Source: Planomonospora parontospora
GTDB taxonomy: Bacteria > Actinomycetota > Actinomycetes > Streptosporangiales > Streptosporangiaceae
NCBI GenBank assembly: GCA_014647935.1
Contig: BMQD01000018.1
Coordinates: forward strand, 92,396-156,395
Reading direction: 5' to 3'
DNA length: 64,000 bases
Within the stretch, counting starts at the first letter, position 1. Every line of letters begins with the position of its first letter. Positions 18,514-26,404 of the stretch are shown piece after piece. The notes beneath the pieces are model-generated. The model was not told the origin of the DNA, did no database searches, and saw only the letters and a program-made list of their open reading frames with translations. The translations under genes were made by a program, and so were the position numbers.

Positions 18514-18541
18514 TCCGAGTACGGCCCCCGCCCTACTCGGA
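18514..18541 (-). terminator. hairpin overlapping the bldC stop
   Basis: TCCGAGTA (18514-18521) pairs with TACTCGGA (18534-18541), giving an 8-bp stem and a 12-nt loop. Its 5' arm on the transcript includes the bldC stop codon. Confidence 0.5.
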
Positions 18542-18736
18542 GCGCTGCTGCGGAATCCCCGCGAGCAGCGCGCGAACCTCGGTCTCCCGGTAGCGGCGGT
18601 GCCCACCCAGTGTGCGGATGGACGTCAACTTGCCCGCCTTCGCCCACCGTGTGACGGTCTTGGGGTCGACGCGGAACATGGTTGCGACCTCCGCCGGGGT
18701 GAGCAGCGGCTCGGCCTCAGGTGTACGAGCTGACAT
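18533..18736 (-). CDS. bldC: BldC, MerR-like developmental DNA-binding protein
   Basis: 67 residues, essentially the whole protein being one winged helix-turn-helix (LLTPAEVATMFRVDPKTVTR) plus the wing GGHRRYRETEV. It is almost identical to Streptomyces BldC, which binds head-to-tail on direct repeats and controls the onset of development. The ATG follows GGAGGAGAGG. The neighbourhood (hypothetical, valine dehydrogenase, DUF3073, purM, purF) matches the bldC neighbourhood I recall from Streptomyces. The 320-bp upstream region is unusually AT-rich for this genome. Confidence 0.97.
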   Translation of the reverse strand: MSARTPEAEPLLTPAEVATMFRVDPKTVTRWAKAGKLTSIRTLGGHRRYRETEVRALLAGIPQQRSE

Positions 18737-19056
18737 TTGTGCGGCCTCTCCTCCGTGTGGACCGACGACAGCGATCCTGCGACTTGACGCTTGTCACGGA
18801 TGTCCCCCTATGGTCCCTTGCGTGCGGCAGTTCGGACCATATGCGGCATCACCCGATGTGACCATACAGCCACACAGAGCGATTGGCGAGTCTTTGGGGC
18901 GACTCATCTCTCTTGTGTATGCGGTGTTGTCACGCTCGGTGATTCTAGCGACACGTTTCGTGGTATCGCAGTGAAAACGGCAAATTACTCAGTTCGCAGA
19001 TGCGTCCCCGGACGTTGACAGCCTCACTTATGCAGGTCAGAGGGGTGATATGCGAC
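18737..19056. other. 320-bp gene-free region upstream of bldC
   Basis: Base composition is clearly lower in G+C than the surroundings, especially 18830-19060. This fits a regulated promoter region. On the plus strand TTGACG (18784-18789) and TATGGT (18809-18814) resemble promoter hexamers with a long 19-bp spacer. I see no coding frame and no tRNA here. A small RNA is possible but unsupported. Confidence 0.5.
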
Positions 19057-19914
19057 TCAGTTTGCTGATTCGAGAAGTTGTATTGACCTCCAGCGGGCGA
19101 TCACCCTCTGGTACATGGCGAAGGCCAGCTCTTCCTGTCCGGTGTCCAGACCCGTCAGCGCGGCGGCGAGCTCGGCCACCGACTGGTCGGCCCGGAGCTT
19201 CTCGTCGTCCATCAGGTGGACGATGCCGCCGTAGTCCAGCTCCACCAGCGAGTGCGGGTGGAACTCCTCCAGCCAGCGGGCCACGTCCTCGACCTCCTCG
19301 GTGATGCCGACGTCGCCCACCTGGCGGCGGAGGATCTGCAGCGCGCGGGCGACGCGGCGGCGGGCGTGCGCCATGGAGGTGACGTAGATCAGGTTGCGGG
19401 TGGTGGTCGTCCCCCCGGTTCCCGCCTCGCCGTCGAGGGCCAGCCAGCGCTCGCCCCCGTCGAAGGGCAGGAACCAGGACGTCGGGATGTGCCAGGTCGA
19501 GGTGCGGATGTGGGTGCGCAGCGCGGCCGTCCCGCCGCGGCGCTTGAACCGGTCGAAGTCGTCGGCGGTCTGCTCGGCGATCGACAGCGGCACGAACCGC
19601 TCCGCCACCGCGACGGGGGTCGTCCCCCGGAAGCGCGAGAAGGCCAGCCACGAGCGCAGCCTGCTCTGCCACGGACAGACGTACAGCACGTCGTCCACGC
19701 GCCTCAGATAGGCGTTGGGGCTCTCGTGGACCGGGGCCGGGGCCGGTGGGACCCCCAGGAGACGGGCGACCGCCTCACCGTGCTCGGCGTGGAGCGCGCT
19801 CGCCCGGCGGGGCCGGTCGGGCGTCTCGGCGTAGGCCTGCCATGAGGCGCGCTCGGTGGGGCTGAACGCGGTCAGAGGTTCATAGACGCGGAGGTACGCG
19901 GCATAGGGCAGCAC
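19057..19914 (-). CDS. conserved hypothetical protein, 285 aa
   Basis: Soluble protein with no family I can name. It begins MLPYAAYLRVYEPLTAF, contains an Arg-rich central segment, a region with several Thr/Trp residues (RTSTWHIPTSWFLPFDGGERW) and a C-terminal acidic helical region (LVELDYGGIVHLMDDEKLRAD). Its position between bldC and valine dehydrogenase is kept in Streptomyces as far as I recall, which argues for a conserved but unknown role. The ATG start at 19914 lacks a strong ribosome site and is chosen because it is the longest sensible frame. Confidence 0.85.
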   Translation of the reverse strand: MLPYAAYLRVYEPLTAFSPTERASWQAYAETPDRPRRASALHAEHGEAVARLLGVPPAPAPVHESPNAYLRRVDDVLYVCPWQSRLRSWLAFSRFRGTTPVAVAERFVPLSIAEQTADDFDRFKRRGGTAALRTHIRTSTWHIPTSWFLPFDGGERWLALDGEAGTGGTTTTRNLIYVTSMAHARRRVARALQILRRQVGDVGITEEVEDVARWLEEFHPHSLVELDYGGIVHLMDDEKLRADQSVAELAAALTGLDTGQEELAFAMYQRVIARWRSIQLLESAN

Positions 19915-20127
19915 GCTCGCATCGTGCCATGAAGAGCCCGCCCTTGTCCGGTACCGGACCGTGCCGGACCCCCTGTCCGCCCGCTTCCGGCCCGGCGCGG
20001 GCCCGGCACGCCGTCCCGGCAGGTGAGAGGGGAGGGTTCCCGGTCGTCACGCTCGGCGGGTTGTGGTTACGCTGAGTCTGATCTCCGCCGCGACGGAGCG
20101 GCGGACCGGACGACGGGAGTCACCACC

Positions 20128-21243
20128 GTGACGGACGTCTTCGGGCTCTCCCACAAGGACAGCAGCCCGGTGAGCACCCCGATGAGCGGCCAGGCCGGAC
20201 ACGAGCAGGTGGTCTTCTGCTCCGACGAGCGCAGCGGCCTCCGCGCGATCATCGCGATCCACAACACCGCCCTGGGCCCGGCCCTCGGCGGGACCCGGTT
20301 CTACCCCTACGGGAGCGAGCAGGCCGCGCTGGCGGACGTGCTCAACCTCTCGCGGGCGATGGCCTACAAGAACGCCCTGGCGGGTCTCGACCTCGGCGGC
20401 GGCAAGGCCGTCATCATCGGCGACCCGGAGACGGACAAGAACGAGGCGATGCTCCGGGCCTACGGCCGGTTCGTCCAGTCCCTGGGCGGGCGCTACCTCA
20501 CCGCGTGCGACGTCGGCACCTACAGCGAGGACATGGACCTCATCGCGCGCGAGACCTCCTACGTCACCGGCCGCACCCTCGCCCAGGGCGGCGCCGGCGA
20601 CTCGTCCATCCTCACCGCCTTCGGCGTCTTCCAGGGCATGCGGGCCGCCTCCGAGCACGTCTTCGGCACCTCGTCGCTGCGCGGCAGGCGGGTCGGGGTC
20701 GAGGGCGTCGGCAAGGTGGGCCACCGGCTGGTCGACCACCTCGTCGAGGACGGCGCGGAGGTGGTGGTCTGCGACGTGAGCGAGCGGGCGGTCGAGCTCG
20801 TCCGGCGCAGGCACCCACAGGTGGAGGTCGTCGCCGACCAGGCCGCCCTGACCGCGGCCGACATCGACGTCTACGCGCCGTGCGCCCTCGGCGGGGCGCT
20901 GGACGACGGTACGGTCGCCCGGCTGCGGGCCTCGATCGTCTGCGGCGGCGCCAACAACCAGCTCGCCCACCCCGGGGTGGAGAAGCAGCTCGCCGACCGC
21001 GGCATCCTCTACGCGCCCGACTACGTCGTCAACTCCGGCGGGGTCATCCAGGTCGCCGACGAGATCCAGGGGTTCGACATGGACCGGGCGAGGGCAAAGG
21101 CCGAGAAGATCTACGCTACGACTCTCAAGATTTTCACCACGGCGGCGGAGGACGGCGTCCCGCCGGCTGTCGCAGCAGATAGGCTAGCCGAGCGCAGAAT
21201 GTCGGAAGTCGGGCGGATTAGGGGCATTTGGCTAGGTCGCTAG
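20128..21243 (+). CDS. vdh: valine/leucine dehydrogenase (Glu/Leu/Phe/Val DH family)
   Basis: 371 residues. It deaminates branched-chain L-amino acids to 2-oxo acids with NAD. The substrate-binding/catalytic segment [16 protein letters not shown] includes catalytic K81. The Rossmann nucleotide site is [16 protein letters not shown]. The GTG at 20128 is preceded by GGGAG and gives the usual family length; an in-frame extension upstream is not protein-like. Its product could feed the 2-oxoacid dehydrogenase encoded at 39540-43095 and so supply branched-chain acyl-CoA starters. The gene is followed by DUF3073 after 150 bp. Confidence 0.94.
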   Translation: MTDVFGLSHKDSSPVSTPMSGQAGHEQVVFCSDERSGLRAIIAIHNTALGPALGGTRFYPYGSEQAALADVLNLSRAMAYKNALAGLDLGGGKAVIIGDPETDKNEAMLRAYGRFVQSLGGRYLTACDVGTYSEDMDLIARETSYVTGRTLAQGGAGDSSILTAFGVFQGMRAASEHVFGTSSLRGRRVGVEGVGKVGHRLVDHLVEDGAEVVVCDVSERAVELVRRRHPQVEVVADQAALTAADIDVYAPCALGGALDDGTVARLRASIVCGGANNQLAHPGVEKQLADRGILYAPDYVVNSGGVIQVADEIQGFDMDRARAKAEKIYATTLKIFTTAAEDGVPPAVAADRLAERRMSEVGRIRGIWLGR

Positions 21244-21308
21244 CCCCTCATGCCCCCGCGGCGTACCGAGGCGGGCGCAAAACAGGTACGGTTGTAGTCG
21301 AACGAGAA

Positions 21309-21334
21309 CTGACGCCTCAGTCAGGTGGCGTCAG
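21309..21334. promoter_or_regulatory. 8-bp inverted repeat in leader of DUF3073 gene
   Basis: CTGACGCC (21309-21316) and GGCGTCAG (21327-21334) form a perfect stem around a 10-nt loop, about 60 bp before the DUF3073 start. It may be an operator or a leader-RNA hairpin. The loop itself repeats the motif TCAGTCAGGT. Confidence 0.45.
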
Positions 21335-21392
21335 TGCGTGGTGCGTTAGCGACGAGGGGTCGGGCACGACCCCACACGAGGGGGTCGAGCCA

Positions 21393-21626
21393 ATGGGGCG
21401 CGGCCGAGCAAAGGCCAAGCAGGTCAAGGTTGCTCGCCAGCTGAAGTACAACAGCGGTGGCACTGATCTTGAGCGTCTTCGCAACGAGCTCGGAGTCAGA
21501 GACGACTCCGTCCACAAGGACGACGCTGACGACTCCTACGATGATCTCGCGGATCGGTATGCCGATTACGCCGATGACTTCGACCCCGGAGACGACCGGG
21601 ACAACGGGACGTCCGGCCGCCGCTAG
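21393..21626 (+). CDS. DUF3073 protein
   Basis: 77 residues. The basic N-terminal half (MGRGRAKAKQVKVARQLKYN) is the conserved DUF3073 signature, followed by a very acidic tail rich in Asp and Tyr (DDSYDDLADRYADYADDF). Function is unknown. The charge split suggests nucleic-acid or ribosome contact, but that is speculation. The family is widespread in actinobacteria and sits between vdh and purM, as in Streptomyces. A strong terminator follows 25 bp after the stop. Confidence 0.93.
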   Translation: MGRGRAKAKQVKVARQLKYNSGGTDLERLRNELGVRDDSVHKDDADDSYDDLADRYADYADDFDPGDDRDNGTSGRR

Positions 21627-21651
21627 GCGGTCCGCACACTGAGCGGGTGGG

Positions 21652-21683
21652 AACGCCCGGCGGTCACCGCCGGGCGTTCTTTC
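21652..21683 (+). terminator. intrinsic terminator after DUF3073
   Basis: A 12-bp perfect stem (AACGCCCGGCGG / CCGCCGGGCGTT) with a TCA loop is followed by CTTTCC. This is one of the clearest terminators in the window. Confidence 0.88.
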
Positions 21684-21732
21684 CGCATCCGCCCTCGTTC
21701 CCACGTCCTCACCAGGCGCTCCGGCACCCGGA

Positions 21733-21830
21733 GCGCCTCAGGGCACGCCCGGAACGGCCGGCATCCACAGCGCCTCAGGGCGTGCCTGGGGACGGCCGGC
21801 GTCCGCAGTGCCTCCGGGCCCGCCCGCAGC
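21733..21830. repeat. 37-bp minisatellite, two and a half copies
   Basis: Units at 21733-21769 and 21770-21807 share GCGCCTCAGGGC, GACGGCCGGC/AACGGCCGGC and TCCRCA. A third, more diverged copy begins at 21808. The array fills the spacer between the DUF3073 and purM terminators. Confidence 0.7.
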
Positions 21831-21896
21831 CGGGACCGGAGCCCGGAACCGCTTCCGAGGAGGCCCTGCTTCCGGCCCGGCCCGGTGCGTCCCGGT

Positions 21897-21930
21897 GGTG
21901 CGTCCCGGTCCCACCGGACCGGGACGCACC
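21897..21930 (-). terminator. terminator after purM
   Basis: A 15-bp perfect stem (GGTGCGTCCCGGTCC / GGACCGGGACGCACC) with a CACC loop lies 9 bp beyond the purM stop. Part of the left arm (GGTGCGTCCCGGT) is itself duplicated just outside the hairpin. Confidence 0.8.
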
Positions 21931-21938
21931 GGGAACGG

Positions 21939-22964
21939 CTAGCGGTAGCGGGCCCGGCCGGTGCCGGGGACGATCTCGCCGAGGACCCACGCGGGGAGGT
22001 CCCGCTCCCTCAGCAGCGCCAGGGCCGGGTCGACCGCCTCGGCGGGGACGACCGCCGCCATGCCCACGCCCAGGTTGAAGGTGCGGTCCATGTCGGCCTG
22101 CGCGACCTTGCCGTGTCCCGCGAGCACGTCGAAGACCGCGGGCGGGGTCCACGACGACCGGTCCAGCAGGGCGTCCAGCTCCGGCGGGAGCGAACGGGAC
22201 AGGTTGCCCTCCAGACCGCCGCCGGTGATGTGGGCGTAGGCGTGCACCTCGACCGAGCGGGCGAGCGCCAGGCAGTCCAGGGAGTAGATCCGGGTCGGCT
22301 CCAGCAGCTCCTCGCCCAGCGTCCGGCCGAACTCCGGGACCTCCTGCTCCAGCGAGAGCCCGGCGAGCCTGATGATGTGCCGGACCAGCGAGTAGCCGTT
22401 GGAGTGCACGCCGGACGAGGCCAGCGCCAGCACCACGTCGCCCTCGCGGACCCGGTCCCGGCCCAGCATCTCGTCGGCCTCCACCACACCGGTGGCCGCA
22501 CCCGCCAGGTCGTACTCGTCGGCGCCCATGGCCCCCGGGTGCTCGGCGGTCTCGCCGCCGACCAGCGCGGCGCCCGCCAGGCGGCAGCCCTCGGCGACCC
22601 CGCCCACGATCTCGGCGATCCGCTCCGGGACGACCTTGCCGCAGGCGATGTAGTCGGTCATGAAGAGCGGCTCGGCGCCGCAGACCACCAGGTCGTCGAC
22701 GACCATGCCGACCAGGTCGATGCCGATCGTGTCGTGCCTGCCCAGCTGCTGGGCCAGCATGACCTTGGTCCCGACCCCGTCGGTCGAGGTCGTCAGCAGC
22801 GGGCGGCGGTAACCCAGCAGGGCCGAGGCGTCGAAGAGGCCGGCGAACCCGCTGGCGTCGTCGACGACCTCGGGCCGGCGCGACCGCGCGACCTTCGCCT
22901 TCATCAGCTCGACCGCGCGCTCGCCCGCGTCGATGTCCACCCCGGCCGCGGCGTAACTGGTCAC
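21939..22964 (-). CDS. purM: phosphoribosylformylglycinamidine cyclo-ligase
   Basis: 341 residues. It catalyses ATP-dependent closure of the imidazole ring (FGAM to AIR), step five of purine synthesis. Family segments include STDGVGTKVMLA, the GIDLVGMVVDDL loop, ALVGGETAEHPGAM and ITGGGLEGNL. The GTG at 22964 is preceded by GGAGGAGG at ideal spacing. It lies 130 bp downstream of purF and is likely co-transcribed with it. Twelve bases before the start (CGACGGAGGAGG) are identical in the purL leader. Confidence 0.96.
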   Translation of the reverse strand: MTSYAAAGVDIDAGERAVELMKAKVARSRRPEVVDDASGFAGLFDASALLGYRRPLLTTSTDGVGTKVMLAQQLGRHDTIGIDLVGMVVDDLVVCGAEPLFMTDYIACGKVVPERIAEIVGGVAEGCRLAGAALVGGETAEHPGAMGADEYDLAGAATGVVEADEMLGRDRVREGDVVLALASSGVHSNGYSLVRHIIRLAGLSLEQEVPEFGRTLGEELLEPTRIYSLDCLALARSVEVHAYAHITGGGLEGNLSRSLPPELDALLDRSSWTPPAVFDVLAGHGKVAQADMDRTFNLGVGMAAVVPAEAVDPALALLRERDLPAWVLGEIVPGTGRARYR

Positions 22965-23094
22965 GCGTCCTCCTCCGTCGGTCGTACGGCCTCGGCGCCG
23001 CGGGCGGTGCCCCGGGCGCACGCGATCCCCCCGGCCGGCCGCGTGCGCGACGCGGCGGTGCCCCGGGGGTCCCCGGTGTTCCGGGTGCGCGCGC

Positions 23095-24531
23095 TCACGC
23101 CTTGGCCTCCAGGACGTACTTGCCCACGTTGTCGCGGTCGACGGCGATGGGGTACTCCCCGGTGAAGCAGGCCCGGCAGAGCCGCTCGGAGGGGATCGTG
23201 GTGGCCTCGGTCAGGCCCTCCAGCGAGATGTAGCCGAGGGAGTCGGCGCCGAGGGAGTCGCGGATCTCCTCCACGCTGAGCGAGCCGGCGATCAGCTCTG
23301 CCCTCGTGGCGAAGTCGATGCCGTAGAAGCACGGCCAGGCGACCGGGGGGGAGGAGATCCGGACGTGGACCTCACGCGCGCCCGCCTCACGCAGCATCTT
23401 GACGATCGCCCGCTGGGTGTTGCCCCGCACGATCGAGTCGTCCACGACGACCAGGCGCTTGCCGGCGACGACCTCCTTCAGCGGGTTCAGCTTGAGCCGG
23501 ATGCCCAGCTGGCGGATCGTCTGGGACGGCTGGATGAAGGTCCGGCCGACGTAGGAGTTCTTCACCAGGCCCTGGCCGTACGGGATCCCGCTCTCCTCGG
23601 CGTAACCGACGGCGGCCGGGGTCCCGGACTCGGGGGTGGGGATGACCAGGTCGGCCTCGACCGGGTGCTCGCGGGCGAGCACGCGGCCGACCTCGACGCG
23701 GGTCGTCTGCACGCCGCGCCCGGCGATGGTGGTGTCGGGGCGGGCCAGGTAGACGTACTCGAACAGGCAGCCCTTGGGCTCGGCCAGCGCGAACCTGCGG
23801 GACCGCACGCCGCGCTCGTCGATGGTCAGGAGCTCGCCCGGCTCGATCTCCCGGACGAAGGTGGCGCCCACGATGTCGAGGGCGGCGGTCTCGGAGGCGA
23901 CCGCCCAGCCGCGCTCCAGGCGGCCGAGGACCAGCGGGCGGATGCCCTGCGGGTCGCGGGCGGCGTAGAGCGTCTTCTCGTCCATGAAGACGAGGGAGTA
24001 GGCGCCCTTCACCTGGGGGAGCAGCTCGGCCGCCGCGTCCTCGACGGGCTGGCTGCGGTCCTGGGCCAGCAGCGCGGCCAGCACCTCGGTGTCGGTGGTC
24101 GCCCTGGTGGTGCCCGGAGCCAGACGCTCGGCCAGCTCCCGGGTGTTGATCAGGTTGCCGTTGTGCGCGAGCGCGAGCCCGCCGCCGTCGGTGGAGCTCA
24201 GCGTCGGCTGGGCGTTCTCCCAGACGCTCGACCCGGTGGTCGAGTAGCGGCAGTGGCCGATGGCCAGGTGGCCGCGGAGGGTGCCCAGCACCGACTCGTC
24301 GAAGACCTGGGCCACCAGGCCCATGTCCTTGTAGACGAGGATGCGGCTGCCTTCGCTGACCGCGATGCCGGCGGATTCCTGTCCGCGGTGTTGCAACGCG
24401 TACAGCCCGTAGTAGGTGAGTTTGGAGACTTCCTCCCCGGGGGCCCATACGCCGAAGACACCGCAGGCGTCTTTCGGGGGTCGGTCATGGGGGTCAAGGT
24501 CATGGCTCAGATGGCCGTCGCCCTTCAGCAC
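23095..24531 (-). CDS. purF: amidophosphoribosyltransferase
   Basis: 478 residues. It commits PRPP to purine synthesis, using glutamine to form phosphoribosylamine. After a short propeptide the nucleophile Cys appears in DACGVFGVW. The glutaminase domain follows (LQHRGQESAGIA, IGHCRYSTTG), and the PRTase domain carries the PRPP loop VVDDSIVRGNT. The GTG at 24531 (VLKGDGHL) matches the Streptomyces N-terminus; no ATG is available and the frame upstream is not coding. In this type of enzyme a C-terminal Fe-S cluster is common, and the cysteines near LCRACFTGEY would fit one ligand. Confidence 0.95.
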   Translation of the reverse strand: MLKGDGHLSHDLDPHDRPPKDACGVFGVWAPGEEVSKLTYYGLYALQHRGQESAGIAVSEGSRILVYKDMGLVAQVFDESVLGTLRGHLAIGHCRYSTTGSSVWENAQPTLSSTDGGGLALAHNGNLINTRELAERLAPGTTRATTDTEVLAALLAQDRSQPVEDAAAELLPQVKGAYSLVFMDEKTLYAARDPQGIRPLVLGRLERGWAVASETAALDIVGATFVREIEPGELLTIDERGVRSRRFALAEPKGCLFEYVYLARPDTTIAGRGVQTTRVEVGRVLAREHPVEADLVIPTPESGTPAAVGYAEESGIPYGQGLVKNSYVGRTFIQPSQTIRQLGIRLKLNPLKEVVAGKRLVVVDDSIVRGNTQRAIVKMLREAGAREVHVRISSPPVAWPCFYGIDFATRAELIAGSLSVEEIRDSLGADSLGYISLEGLTEATTIPSERLCRACFTGEYPIAVDRDNVGKYVLEAKA

Positions 24532-24701
24532 GTGCTTCAGTCTAGGTCGGCCTTCCGTCTGCTCGTACCCCGGGGCCGCCTCTCCGGCTTGCGACACCCT
24601 GACCGAACGATCGTCCGCGGTTTGCCGCGCCGGTCCGCGCCGTTGGCGGAGGCCGGGGGAAAGTGGGGTCTCCGGCATCTCTACGCGTCGGGAGAGCGGA
24701 C

Positions 24702-25721
24702 GTGACGACACCTGTGGACCCAGACCAGCCCGAACCGCGGCGTGAGCCGGGGGAGCCGAGGCCGGCGCATCCGGACGCGCCGGAGGCGCCGAGGCCGGGA
24801 GAGCCGAGGCCGCCGGAGGAGCCGAGGCCGGCGCATCCGGACGTGCCGGAGGCGCCGGAGGTGCCGGAGCCGCTCCGGGCCGAGCCGGGACCTCCCGGAA
24901 GCCCCTCGCCCTCCATCGGGGCGGGCGCCTCGGGGCCGTCGCGCTACGAGCCGCCGACCCCTCCTCCCGGCCTGTCACCCGTCCCGTCCCAGGCCACCGA
25001 GCCGGTGGGCGAGGACTTCCCGCCGGACCGGCCGTCCGCGCCGACGCCCGGCGACCCGCACGGCGGTCCACCCGCCGGAGGGCCCGGCGACCCGCACGGC
25101 GGCCCGCGCGCTGAAAGGCCCGATCCGCACGGAGACCCGCACGCCGAAGGGCCCGGGGGTCCGTACGGCGGGCCACCGGCCGGGGGGCCCGGCGGTCCGT
25201 ACGGCGGACCACCGGGAGCACCCACCGGAGCGCACCCGTACGCCCCCTCCGCTCCGCCGTCAGGCGGATCTCCATATCAGGCGCCGCCCGCGGGCGGGCC
25301 GTACTCCTCCGCCCCGCCGGGCTCGCCGCAGGCACCCTGGCCGGGCGGTCCCACATATCCGGGAGGCCCGGCGCAGTACCCGGCGCCTCCCCCCGGCGGC
25401 CGTCCCGCGACCGGGCGCGGCGGGGGCATCGGCACCGCCGCGCTCGTGCTCGGAATCGTCAGCCTCTTCCTGCTGTTCGCCTGCGGACTGGGAACGCTGA
25501 CGGCGGTCGCCGGCCTGATCGTCGGTTTCGTCGCGGTCTCCAAGGACTCCAACCGGGGACGGGCCTGGGTGGGCATCGGCCTGAGCGTCCTCACGCTGAT
25601 CGTCGCCGCGGCGCTCGTCGCCTGGTTCTTCAGCCGGGCGGGCGTCTGCATGGACCTGCCCCCGGATCTCCAGGAGCGCTGCCTGGAGGAGCGGTTCGGC
25701 GTGCGGATCGACGTCCCCTGA
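24702..25721 (+). CDS. Pro/Gly-rich DUF4190 membrane protein
   Basis: 339 residues. The first ~230 are a disordered Pro/Gly/Glu-rich cytoplasmic region with tandem repeats (EPRPAHPDAPEAP, then many GGPPAGGPG units). The DUF4190 domain has two membrane helices (AALVLGIVSLFLLFACGLG, then VGIGLSVLTLIVAAALVAW). A short tail with two cysteines follows. Function is unknown; such proteins are common in actinobacteria. The GTG start follows GGGAG, and the gene is divergent from purF with 170 bp between them. Confidence 0.85.
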   Translation: MTTPVDPDQPEPRREPGEPRPAHPDAPEAPRPGEPRPPEEPRPAHPDVPEAPEVPEPLRAEPGPPGSPSPSIGAGASGPSRYEPPTPPPGLSPVPSQATEPVGEDFPPDRPSAPTPGDPHGGPPAGGPGDPHGGPRAERPDPHGDPHAEGPGGPYGGPPAGGPGGPYGGPPGAPTGAHPYAPSAPPSGGSPYQAPPAGGPYSSAPPGSPQAPWPGGPTYPGGPAQYPAPPPGGRPATGRGGGIGTAALVLGIVSLFLLFACGLGTLTAVAGLIVGFVAVSKDSNRGRAWVGIGLSVLTLIVAAALVAWFFSRAGVCMDLPPDLQERCLEERFGVRIDVP

Positions 25722-25731
25722 GCGGGCGCGC

Positions 25732-26190
25732 TCAGGCGACCGGCAGGTGGTCCGAGAGGTCCGCGCGGGCCCCGCTCGCCGAGACACGGCCCGCCGCCAT
25801 CGCGTCGGCCCACGTCAACCGGCCGGTGGCCAGCTCCAGCCAAGTCCGGGCGTCCGTCTCCACCACGTTCGGCGGGGTGCCCCGCGTGTGCCGGGGGCCC
25901 TCCACGCACTGCACGGCCGCGTGCGGCGGGACCCGCACCTCGACGGTCCGCCCCGGCGCCGCCGCGGCCAGCCGGTCCAGCAGGTGCCGTACGGCCAGCC
26001 GCGCGGCCTCCCGCTCCGGCCGGACCTCCCGTTCGTAGGCGCGCATGACCGCGGCCGCGCACGCGCCCAGCAGGGTGCCGAGACCCTCCGGCCCGTCGTA
26101 GGGGGGCTCGTCCAGGGCGGTCAGCTGGGCGTCCAGGGCGGTGCGGACCCTCTCGGGGTCGGGCTTGTGAGGCGGCACGCCTCCCATCAT
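25732..26190 (-). CDS. sterol-carrier-family (SCP2-like) protein
   Basis: 152 residues. The C-terminal part resembles the sterol-carrier/maleylpyruvate-isomerase-like fold found in actinobacteria ([21 protein letters not shown], then [23 protein letters not shown]). The N-terminal helical part begins [18 protein letters not shown] gene of this type is found next to purF in Streptomyces as I recall. Its ligand is unknown. Tandem ATG codons stand at 26190 and 26187. It converges with the DUF4190 gene with only a 10-bp gap. Confidence 0.8.
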   Translation of the reverse strand: MMGGVPPHKPDPERVRTALDAQLTALDEPPYDGPEGLGTLLGACAAAVMRAYEREVRPEREAARLAVRHLLDRLAAAAPGRTVEVRVPPHAAVQCVEGPRHTRGTPPNVVETDARTWLELATGRLTWADAMAAGRVSASGARADLSDHLPVA

Positions 26191-26309
26191 GCCCGCCCGC
26201 CCCGGCGGCCGGGCCGTCCGGACGGCCGGATCACCCGCTCCGGAGCGCAGGTTCCTCCGGGTGGCGGGACCGCCCGGACGGTGAGCCGATCGGACATCGA
26301 TGACGAACG

Positions 26310-26353
26310 GTTCATCACCCGGGCAAACCTCGTTCACCTCGGGTTCGGCCGGC
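26310..26353 (+). promoter_or_regulatory. PHO box (PhoP-binding direct repeats) before phoX
   Basis: Four consecutive 11-bp units stand in register: GTTCATCACCC, GGGCAAACCTC, GTTCACCTCGG and GTTCGGCCGGC. The third contains the exact GTTCACC core of actinobacterial PhoP boxes, and the first and fourth are one to two changes away. The array ends 51 bp before the phoX start. Phosphate-starvation control of phoX is therefore well supported by sequence. Confidence 0.8.
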
Positions 26354-26404
26354 GCCCGTAGCGTCCCCGCTCGGAAACGCCTGTGCACAACCTTGGAGGC
26401 CCCT

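Noticed and set aside
18612-18974. Plus-strand gene antisense to bldC
   Set aside because: It overlaps the near-invariant bldC, has no ribosome site and no protein-like composition.
23095-25356. Extended N-terminus for PurF
   Set aside because: The known N-terminus (xxxGDGxLxHDL) appears at 24531; the upstream part is antisense to the Pro-rich DUF4190 gene.
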